From the NCBI GenBank assembly GCA_027011835.1, contig JALUZN010000450.1, forward strand, positions 1-18,402: a stretch of DNA of 18,402 nucleotides. The letters are read 5' to 3'. The notes under the pieces were generated by a model that ran no database searches, was not told the DNA's origin, and was given only the letters and a program-made list of their open reading frames with translations. This document shows positions 6,455 through 15,400 of the stretch, in pieces. This DNA is from Draconibacterium sp. (GTDB lineage: Bacteria; Bacteroidota; Bacteroidia; Bacteroidales; Prolixibacteraceae). The position numbers and the translations under genes were made by a program. Each line of letters begins with the position of its first letter. Position 1 is the first letter of the stretch.

Positions 6455-9400
6455 ATGGCCAATTGTGGAAAAGATATTTTGTTAGAACGTGAAGGAATCG
6501 GGCAGATGCAACGATTTTTAGATGCACTGAATCCTGAATCGGTAACACTGAACGATTTTACGTTAACCGATTGGATGCAGTTTGCATATAACTTTGCCCG
6601 GCACGTTAACTATTTCGAAACAACCGATTCGGAAACTCCTGCAAGCGACTGGACCGATTTCTTTAAAAGCAAAAGCGAATTACAAGACTTTTTGCAGAAT
6701 TTAGAAAACGGTGGAAATGTTACTCCGCATCTGGCTTTGTTTATTAGTTTTTTAAAGCTTTTAGAACTTTCGCAAAAACGGTTTAACAACCTTACAAAAC
6801 GGCATCTCGATTTCTATTTTAAAGAGGTTTTAAATATTGAAAAGTTACCTGCAACTCCCGACAGCGTTTATGTTATTTTCGAGCTGGCAAAAAACTGTGC
6901 TTCTGAAAAAATTGCAGAGAATACCTTGCTTGACGGAGGAAAAGACAAAAACGGACAGAAACTGAATTATAAATTAACCGACGAGTTAATTGCCAATAAA
7001 GCAGAGGTTACACAGTTGAAAAATATTTACAATGATCCCGGAAAATACAAAATAAAAGCAGCAACTGTTGCCAACTCTTACAATGGCAGTGGTGGCGCTT
7101 TTCCCGATAATGAGATTCAATGGTGGCCATTTGGCAACCCCGGAAATTTCTTTCCCGATGCCCGACTGGGATTTGCACTGGCTTCCGAAATTCTGGAATT
7201 AAACGAAGGAACACGAACCATAAAAATTACCATCGAATTTAAAAATAAGATACAATCAATCTCAGAAGAATTGTTCCAAAGTTCTGTCGATATTTATTGC
7301 TCGGGAGAAAAAGAATGGCTTAAGGCATCGTTATCTGATGATACAAATTATTCAGAGAAAAAACTGTGGTTTACGTTTAATATTGCAAAAGATGAAGAAC
7401 CGGTTGTAGGTTATAACCCTGAAGTATTGGGCGAATCGTTTACAACAAAACTTCCCGTTTGCAGGGTTTTATTTAAAACCGACACGCAGGACGGATACAA
7501 ACTATACACTGCATTAGCCGGAAACGAGATTAAAGCAGTTGCACTGAATGTGGATGTAAAAGATATAAAAAACCTCGAACTGGAAAATGATATTGGAAAA
7601 TTAAATGCCGAAAAACCATTTTATCCGTTTGGCACGCAACCTGTGCGGAAATCGAATTTTTATATTGGTTATCCCGAGCTTTTCAAAAAAGAGTGGAAGA
7701 GTTTTAACGTTGAAATTGAGTGGAAAAATACACCCGATAGTTTTAAAGAGTTGTATTATGCCTATCTTAAAATATTCAAGGATAAATCTACTCAATATTC
7801 TTATTCCATTTGGAATGGAAAACCTTTTAAAAATAAAGTATCGTTTGATTTAGATGTTTTTAAGGAAAAGTTAGACAGTTTAAATCTTTCTAATTCTCAA
7901 ATTGATTTTTTCGAAAAATTCATTAACACCAAAACAGCTTATAATACTACATACAGCGATGAAGAAGTTGTATCTTTTTTAGAATTGTCATGGGGGATAA
8001 TGCGACTTGGTAACCTAATTGTATTTAACGACGATTATTTTAAAGCAAACATTCAAATAAAAAACAGAGAAGACTGGGAAACTTCTGAGGAAAATAAAGA
8101 ATTGTTTTCAAAGTCTAAAGATGTGTATAAAATGACATTTAATGTCGAAAATAAAAATTACGAAGAGGATAAAAATGGTACTGTTCGGTTATCATTAAAT
8201 CAGTCGTTTTTGCAGGAACTGTTTCCGCGTATTTTTGCACTTGCAATGAGCAGCGAAGAAAAAGATGTTATCATTCCGAATGAGCCTTACATTCCGTTGG
8301 TTGAGACAATTACATTGAACTATAAAGCCGAATCGGAAATTAATCTTGCCAATACAAAAGAAAAGTATAATTCAAATAAAGTAGCACTTTTCCACGAACA
8401 TCCTTTTGGGCAAACCGAGGAGCATCCCTATTTAAGAAGTCAGGTTGAATTTATTGATGCTGAGGAGAATAAAACTGTTTTATTGCCAACTTACCAAAAG
8501 GGAGGCGAGTTGTATATTGGGTTGAAAAATGTTGAACCTCTGCAGCAAATCTCTTTGCTGGTACAGGTTTTAGAGGGAAGTGAAAATCCGCAGGCCGAAT
8601 CGTTTGCTGAAAACGAAAAGGTGGAGTGGGCCGTTTTATGCAATAATTATTGGAAGACACTCGACTCGGAAACAATGATTTTGAACGAAACAGATAACTT
8701 TCTGAAATCGGGGATTGTAAAGTTTTCTGTTCCGGCCGAAGTCACTTCTTCAAACAGTTTATTACCCGATAATTTGGTTTGGGTACGGGCAAAAATGGAT
8801 AAAAATTTCGATGCTGTTTGTAAAACCATCGATGTGGTTGCACAGGCCGTTTCTGCAAAGTTTTCTGATAATGATAATGAATTATCGCACTTAAAAAATG
8901 GATTGGAAGCAGATGCAATTTCAAAATTGATTCAGCGTGTACCAACGGTAAAATCTGTATCGCAGCCATTTAATTCGTTTGGTGGAAAACCTGTTGAATC
9001 TGATGCGGCATATTACCGCAGAATAAGCGAACGGTTGCGACATAAAAACCGCGCTATCACTTTATGGGATTACGAACATTTAATTCTTCAAAAGTTCCCC
9101 GAGATTTATAAAGTAAAATGTTTAAATCACAGTTCGGAGCTTTCGTTTCTGTCGCCCGGAAATGTGCTGATTGTGGTTATTCCTGATATTGTAAATAAAA
9201 ATGTATTCGATATTTATAAGCCGCGTGTTAGCAAAGCCACTTTAAATGCAGTTCAAAACTGGGTGAACAAATTGAATACACTGCATATAAATGCAAAAGT
9301 TATTAATCCCGATTACGAGGAAGTTACGGTTGAGCTGAAAGTGAAGTTTCATAAAGGTTTCGATGAAAATTATTACACCAAAATTCTAAATAAAGACATT

Positions 9401-9646
9401 ACAAAACTGCTTTCTCCCTGGGCATTCGAAAACAGTGCGAGTATTGAATTTGGAGTTACCCTGCACCGCAGTGTTGTAATTAATTACGTCGAAAACTTGA
9501 AATATGTAGATTATATCGAAGATGTAAAACTTATAAAAAGTGGTGACTCCAGCTCTTCAAATGTTGCGCCGTCGAGCCCAATGGCGATTTTAGTTTCGGC
9601 AAGACAACACGTAATTTTTCCGGCAGTAAAAATTTGCTCAACGTAA
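6455..9646 (+). CDS. Large baseplate protein, gpJ/gp6-like (Pvc11/Afp11 type)
   Basis: This 1063-aa protein is the baseplate wedge component related to phage P2 gpJ and T4 gp6. The N-terminal region contains LTKRHLDFYFKEVLNIEKLPA and VIFELAKNCASEKIAENTLLDGG (residues about 122-170), a pattern typical of Bacteroidota eCIS Afp11-like proteins. The C-terminal gpJ-like region, from about residue 825, has QRVPTVKSVSQPFNSFGGKP and then SDAAYYRRISERLRHKNRAI and TLWDYEHLILQKFPEIYKVK. FGGKP through RLRH spans residues 842-863. Residues about 430-580 come from a visibly more AT-rich segment and look lineage-specific. It precedes the Afp12-like gene, its probable heterodimer partner in each wedge. No signal peptide or membrane segment is visible. 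Confidence 0.93.
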   Translation: MANCGKDILLEREGIGQMQRFLDALNPESVTLNDFTLTDWMQFAYNFARHVNYFETTDSETPASDWTDFFKSKSELQDFLQNLENGGNVTPHLALFISFLKLLELSQKRFNNLTKRHLDFYFKEVLNIEKLPATPDSVYVIFELAKNCASEKIAENTLLDGGKDKNGQKLNYKLTDELIANKAEVTQLKNIYNDPGKYKIKAATVANSYNGSGGAFPDNEIQWWPFGNPGNFFPDARLGFALASEILELNEGTRTIKITIEFKNKIQSISEELFQSSVDIYCSGEKEWLKASLSDDTNYSEKKLWFTFNIAKDEEPVVGYNPEVLGESFTTKLPVCRVLFKTDTQDGYKLYTALAGNEIKAVALNVDVKDIKNLELENDIGKLNAEKPFYPFGTQPVRKSNFYIGYPELFKKEWKSFNVEIEWKNTPDSFKELYYAYLKIFKDKSTQYSYSIWNGKPFKNKVSFDLDVFKEKLDSLNLSNSQIDFFEKFINTKTAYNTTYSDEEVVSFLELSWGIMRLGNLIVFNDDYFKANIQIKNREDWETSEENKELFSKSKDVYKMTFNVENKNYEEDKNGTVRLSLNQSFLQELFPRIFALAMSSEEKDVIIPNEPYIPLVETITLNYKAESEINLANTKEKYNSNKVALFHEHPFGQTEEHPYLRSQVEFIDAEENKTVLLPTYQKGGELYIGLKNVEPLQQISLLVQVLEGSENPQAESFAENEKVEWAVLCNNYWKTLDSETMILNETDNFLKSGIVKFSVPAEVTSSNSLLPDNLVWVRAKMDKNFDAVCKTIDVVAQAVSAKFSDNDNELSHLKNGLEADAISKLIQRVPTVKSVSQPFNSFGGKPVESDAAYYRRISERLRHKNRAITLWDYEHLILQKFPEIYKVKCLNHSSELSFLSPGNVLIVVIPDIVNKNVFDIYKPRVSKATLNAVQNWVNKLNTLHINAKVINPDYEEVTVELKVKFHKGFDENYYTKILNKDITKLLSPWAFENSASIEFGVTLHRSVVINYVENLKYVDYIEDVKLIKSGDSSSSNVAPSSPMAILVSARQHVIFPAVKICST

Positions 9647-9664
9647 TTGAAACATAAAAAATAT

Positions 9665-12415
9665 ATGTCAGACTTAGACAAACATATTACTATTCCGAAA
9701 AATGTTGCCACGCAAAACGACTTGGATTTCTCGTTTTTGAGGAGAAAAGGATTGGAATATATAGAGCAACTTGCAAGTAATTTGTGGACAGATTACAATT
9801 CGCACGACCCGGGAGTTACCATTCTCGAAATGCTCAGTTATGCGATTACCGATTTGGGACTTCGAATGAAAATGCCCCTCGAAAATATTCTTGCCCCGAA
9901 AGATAACAGTGAGCAAAATATTGGTGAGCAGTTTTATAAAGCTACCCAAATTTTGCCATCGAAACCGGTAACCGAACTCGATTATCGAAAGTTGTTTATT
10001 GATATAAAGGGAGTAAAAAACTGCTGGTTGAAACCGTATGAGAAAACTGTTTTTGTCGATTGTAAAAACGATAAACTTGCATACAACGAAAAGAGCTTAA
10101 AAAAGAAATTGAGTAGTTTTAAAATGCAGGGACTCAATTCAATCGTTGTTGATTTTGAGACTTTGAATAACAATGAATTCGCAACCGACGAATTGAAAGA
10201 AAAAGAGTACAACCGCATAAAAGATATAATTACAACTCTCTATCACGAGAATAGAAATTTGTGTGAAGATTTAGTTGAAATTTCGAAAGTTGAAACGCAC
10301 CCAATTTCGGTTTGTGCCAGCATCGAAGTTTATCCCGAAGTTGATGAGGAATTGGTTCACGCAAAAGTTTTGCGAGCCATCGATAATTATTTCTCTCCCG
10401 CGTTAAAGTTCTATTCGCTCAAGCAGATGTTTGAAAAAGGATATGCTTCTGATGAAATTTTTGAAGGCCCGGTTTTGCAAAATGGATTTCTCGACCCCAA
10501 AGAATTAGAGGCTGCTAAATTGCGGACAGAAGTTCGTTTGTCGGATTTGATGAAGATAGTTATGGAAATTGAAGGTGTAAAAGTCATCAAAAAAATTTCG
10601 ATTAACGACTGCAAAAATCCGGATAATGAGGCTGACGAATGGCTGATTTGTGTTGACCCCGGTAAAAAACCTATTCGTTGTAATGAGAGTGCTTTTAGTT
10701 ATTACAAAGGTGTTTTGCCGGTAAATATCAATAAAAAAGCTGTTGAAAATTATATTGAAAAACTTGATGCAGCTGAAAACGATGAGCAAAAAAATGCTGG
10801 TGTTGATATGGAAATTAAAGTGCCGGCCGGTAAATATTTAAACACAGGCGAAACTACAACTATTCAAAACGATTTTCCTGAAACTTACGGAATTGGCGAA
10901 GTGGGTTTGCCTTCGAACGCCTCGACAGAACGAAAATCGCAGGCCAAGCAGTTAAAAAGTTACCTCTTATTTTTCGACCAAATTCTGGCCACCTATTTTG
11001 CACATCTCGGAAAAGTTAAGGAGTTGCTATCGGTTGATAATAAACTGCGCAAAACCTACTTTACACAAGCAGTTGCCGATATAAAAGATTTTAATGAGTT
11101 GGTAAAAGAATACAGTACAAAATCCGATGTATTAACCGATTCGTTACTCTCTTTTCTCGATAAAAAAATGCAACGCAAAAACGAATTACTCGACCATTTA
11201 TTGGCACGTTTCTCCGAGGAGTTTAGTAACTACGCATTTTTAATGAAACAGCTTTATGGCAATGCAGCCGATTTAGTTGTTGTTCAGACAAAAGAAAAAT
11301 TCCTTGCCGAGTATGGCGAAATTGTTAACGAAACAGGTGACGTTACGAACCGTGGAATTGGTAACTGGCGAGGTACTGCATTTAATTATTACAAACAGCT
11401 ACCCGGAAATTTATGGAATACAAACAATGTTTCGGGCGTACAAAAACGAATCTCACGACTTGCAGGAATTAAAAATTATAGTCGTCGGAATTTATCCGAT
11501 TCATTTGTTGAGGTTTACGATTTAATCGATTCGCATAACAAAAAGGTTTATCGATGGCGTATTCGAAATCTCGATAACGAAATTGTATTATCGTCAACCG
11601 AAGATTATAAAACAACCCGGAAAGCAGAAGAGGAGCTGTACCTTGCTGTTGTAAAAATTATTGAAACTCCTGCCGATGTAATAGAGAAAGCTTTTCAAGA
11701 TAAAGTGGTTGACGAACAGGAAATCTGGAACTTTGAAATACAGGTTTCGGGAAGTAATAAATACTCTTTCGATATAATAAATCGCGAAGCCGATGCAAAA
11801 AGCACTCAACGAATTATAGCACGGCAGTTTACTTACTACAAGTCGCAGGAAGATTTAAAAAAAGCAATTCTTTCAATCATAAGTTTTATGACTTCCGATT
11901 TTTCCGAAGAGGGAATGTTTGTTGTCGAGCATATTTTGCTACGCCCCGATGTTACAGAAACAGATGTTCCAAACAATCTGTTTATGCCAATTTGCACGAA
12001 CAATTGCACCTCTTGCGAGCCGGTTGATCCATATTCATTCAGGGTAACCGTTGTTTTACCGGGTTGGACTTACAGATTTTCGAACCCTGATTTTCGTAAA
12101 TTTCTCGAAGAACTTATCAGAAAAGAGTTACCCGCCCATATTCTTGCAAGAGTTTGCTGGATTGGTTATCGAAATTCGGGCGACGAGGACGCGACGAATG
12201 AAATGGAACAATTTGAAACAGCTTATAAAAAGTTTTTACTTGGTAAAACAAATTCTGGGCAGAAACAAAACAGCACTTCATTAAAAAAACTAAATAAAAT
12301 ACTAACCGAGTTGAATTCGATTTATCCATCGGGAAACTTAATCGATTGCGACGATGAAGATGATGAACTGGAAGGCAGAATTATTTTAGGCCGCACAAAC
12401 ATTGGAAACCTTTAA
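9665..12415 (+). CDS. Second large baseplate protein (Pvc12/Afp12 type)
   Basis: This 916-aa protein (counting from ATG 9665) is the partner baseplate wedge subunit, comparable in role to T4 gp7 or P2 gpI. Its N-terminus has the family hallmark LWTDYNSHDPGVTILEMLSY, then AITDLGLRMKMPLENIL. The centre has LKSYLLFFDQILATYFAHLG. Residues about 613-660 (VYDLIDSHNKKVYRWRIRNL followed by a YKTTRKAEEEL helix) resemble the YegP/DUF1508 fold. Near the C-terminus, a CX3CX2C cluster (Cys 777, 781, 784) is followed by DPYSFRVTVVLPGW and PAHILARVCWIGY, conserved in this family. The frame also has a TTG at 9647 right after the upstream stop, but the ATG is preferred. The C-terminal 60 residues end in a very acidic DCDDEDDELEG stretch. 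Confidence 0.92.
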   Translation: MSDLDKHITIPKNVATQNDLDFSFLRRKGLEYIEQLASNLWTDYNSHDPGVTILEMLSYAITDLGLRMKMPLENILAPKDNSEQNIGEQFYKATQILPSKPVTELDYRKLFIDIKGVKNCWLKPYEKTVFVDCKNDKLAYNEKSLKKKLSSFKMQGLNSIVVDFETLNNNEFATDELKEKEYNRIKDIITTLYHENRNLCEDLVEISKVETHPISVCASIEVYPEVDEELVHAKVLRAIDNYFSPALKFYSLKQMFEKGYASDEIFEGPVLQNGFLDPKELEAAKLRTEVRLSDLMKIVMEIEGVKVIKKISINDCKNPDNEADEWLICVDPGKKPIRCNESAFSYYKGVLPVNINKKAVENYIEKLDAAENDEQKNAGVDMEIKVPAGKYLNTGETTTIQNDFPETYGIGEVGLPSNASTERKSQAKQLKSYLLFFDQILATYFAHLGKVKELLSVDNKLRKTYFTQAVADIKDFNELVKEYSTKSDVLTDSLLSFLDKKMQRKNELLDHLLARFSEEFSNYAFLMKQLYGNAADLVVVQTKEKFLAEYGEIVNETGDVTNRGIGNWRGTAFNYYKQLPGNLWNTNNVSGVQKRISRLAGIKNYSRRNLSDSFVEVYDLIDSHNKKVYRWRIRNLDNEIVLSSTEDYKTTRKAEEELYLAVVKIIETPADVIEKAFQDKVVDEQEIWNFEIQVSGSNKYSFDIINREADAKSTQRIIARQFTYYKSQEDLKKAILSIISFMTSDFSEEGMFVVEHILLRPDVTETDVPNNLFMPICTNNCTSCEPVDPYSFRVTVVLPGWTYRFSNPDFRKFLEELIRKELPAHILARVCWIGYRNSGDEDATNEMEQFETAYKKFLLGKTNSGQKQNSTSLKKLNKILTELNSIYPSGNLIDCDDEDDELEGRIILGRTNIGNL

Positions 12416-12426
12416 TTGAAAAAGTT

Positions 12427-15400
12427 ATGGCAGCAAAATTAAAAAACATCACAACTCAATACCATACGTTCGAAGACAATCAGGTGTTAACAAAAGACCA
12501 GTTAAACGAGTTTATAAACTATTTTGAAGACCAGGACCGGATGTCGCGGGTTTTTTTAAGCGGCGTTGGTATTGTTTGCGGACTCGAATTAAAAATAAAT
12601 TCGGCAAAAACAATAATTACAATCTCGCAGGGTGCCGCAGTTACAACCGATGGCGATTTGCTTAAACAGCAAAAAGATGTTGATCAATCGTCAGAAAAAA
12701 CAATCGATTTAAGTAAAGTCGATTTCAAATATTTTAAAGATTTCGACGATAAATTTGCTTCATACAGTTTTTTTAAAAAAACTGGTGCAACAATGAATAT
12801 GTGGGAGATTTTGCCCGAAAAAGAAGAGAGAGCAAAACCCTTAAATCAAATGCCAAACATCGAAAATAAAGTGGTTTTACTTTATTTGGAGAGTTATGCA
12901 AAAGAGGGTGATTTGTGTACATCAATAGATTGCGATAACCAGGGAGTTGAGCAGGTGGCACGATTACGGATTTTGCTGGTTTCGAAAACCGATGCCGCTT
13001 ACATTGCCGGGCACGATACCATTTTTTCGAAACACGATATTGCCGACGACTTTGTTAACCTGCCTGAATTGGCCGTGCGGCGAGTAGTTTTAAACTCGAT
13101 TAATACTGCCAGTTATACTAAATTAAAACGTGCATATTACCAGGCATTAACTCATTCGAATGACAATTTTAAAAAGAATCTGGTTGAAGGTGTTTTAAAA
13201 ATATTTGCCGATTATAGTATTTTGCTGAAATTAAGTTTTCCAAAAAATATAGCAGCTGTTTTAGAGGGTAAATTGGAGAAACTTCTCAATTTTCAAGGTT
13301 TTAAAATTCCTTCCGATATTCAGTACCGGTATGACTCTGTAAAAGATATTGTTGATACCTACAATGAATTAAAAACGTTGCTGTTGTCGTTGAAAGAGGA
13401 GTGCTGTCCCGATATTAATGCGTTTCCAAAACACATTTTGCTTGGGCAAATTGATGAAATTGGCAGCACTGTAAAACATAACCGGCACGGGTTTTATAAA
13501 TCTCCGGCTTTAAACGGAAATGATGATAAAATTGCCGAAGCTAAAAATCTGGTTCTGCGCCTTTACGAAATCATACGAGGTTATCATATTCCAACTGGCG
13601 AAACGAAAATTACACCTTCAAATAAATTGTTGGCTTTGGGCAGCCGTGCAATTCCGTTTTATTACAATGTTCAAACGGGGTTGCTCAGTTCGTGGAACTT
13701 TAGCAAAACCGAAAAAAACAGACAGGATACTAATTTAAGTTACCACACCGCGAATTTGTCGCCTGCTTTGCCGGTACAGAATCCGCTGGCTTTTAATATG
13801 GATAAGTTCGATTTTTATCGTATTGAAGGCCATCAGGGGAAAAATTACAAACAGGTTTTAGAGGAGATTGACGATATAAAAAGACAATACGGGCTGGCGT
13901 TTGATGTAAAAGCTTTATCGGTAAATATCAACAAACAAAACATCGATATTAACGATTACGAATGCGAATTTGAAGATTTAAGTGTATTGCTTCGGGCGTG
14001 GAAAGCCGAACAGGAGTGTACGTTGGCCGAAGTAGCCGAATTCTTTTCCGGATTCAGTACTATCACTCCCGGGAAAAATGTAAAAGAGATTGACAGTAAA
14101 TATTTGGAAAAAGACAAACCATCTGTAGCTGCTACCTCTGCTGCCGCCCATATTTCTGCTGCAACCGGGTCGGCTACAATGAAAATGGCTGCGGCCTCTT
14201 CTACCGCTGAATCGGGCAAAAAGGGAATGGCTGCCAGTACTAAATACACAACGAAAGGAGGAGCAACTTATGGAAGGATTTCATTGTATTCCCGGCCTGC
14301 TACTTATGTAAGAAGCGATGCCGTTACTAAAAGCCTGACCGTTGAGGAAAACTCATTGGGAGTAGCTGTGAAAGAAGCAATAGAAGAAGCAAAAGGAGGC
14401 TCGGTTGATGAAATTGTTACAAAAGCCCATCGGAAAATTGATGACAAAGTAAAAACCGACGAGTGGAAAAACAAACCAGATGTTAAAGAATTGGTAATCG
14501 ACCAATCGGTAGAACTTGTTGCAAATGCGTATGTTCTTTCGCAAAAAATTCCGAATACGCTGGCTGAAGTTACAGTTGCAAACGTGAATAGTTACACTGT
14601 AACAATGAAAAATTTATGCAATTTGGTGAAAGTATTGAAAACCGGTTATCAGAATATAGATATTTCGGTGGGCATAAAAGCAATTCTTGGGGTTTTAATC
14701 AATCAACTCTCAACAATTTGTTGTTCAGCTAAAAAAATAAAAGTTTTACTTGATGAAATCGACGAGCGCAAAGAGAATATTTTGTTGCGTTTGCAACTCT
14801 CAAAATTTGTTGAGAAACATCCGGGGTTGGAACATATTGCAGGTGTAGAACCGGGAGGGACTTTTGTTTTAGTTTATTTGAGTAAACCAAAATCTCAGGA
14901 AGAGAAAGAGAGAAAAGAGGCTCATTATAAATTTGGAGAAGTTTCGGCATATAAAGAGACTGACCTTCCACTCTCTCATTCTAATCAACCGAAAGAGATG
15001 ATGTTTGCCGGCTCTGAAATAGAAAAGTTTAAAGAGAATTTAAGAGATAAATATTCTCAACCATTTGGTTTTGGAGAATCGAATAACCCACTGCACGATA
15101 AAATGACTGAGCATACCGGTATTTCAAACAATACGGTGGTGGCCGATTTCTCGTTGCCGTATATGTGCTGCTCCGATTGTGCTCCTGTTAACTTTATTAT
15201 TGCCAGACCACCGGTTTCGTTGCGTCTCGAAAAAGATGAATTCTGTCTCGGAAAAGATACCGGTCCGTTGCTATTCGAAGTTTCGCCGGCCGACGGTATA
15301 ATAAAAGCCGACACCGAAGTGAAAGGAATGACTATTGAAGGGAACAAGCTGACATTCGATGCAGCTCTTTTCCCCAAAGAGATGTTGGGCAAACCAATTC

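Noticed and set aside
9647..9664. TTG start for the Afp12-like gene
   Set aside because: It directly abuts the previous stop; ATG 9665 gives the sensible start MSDLDKHITIP and only six residues are lost.
13956..14249. Minus-strand 97-codon ORF opposite the Ala/Ser/Thr-rich linker
   Set aside because: Its Ala/Val-rich content mirrors the low-complexity linker of the sense gene; no start context or family resemblance.
14131..14260. Possible inserted repeat DNA in the 1436-aa gene
   Set aside because: It is a protein-level Ala/Ser/Thr linker with mixed codons; no DNA-level direct or inverted repeats at its borders were seen.
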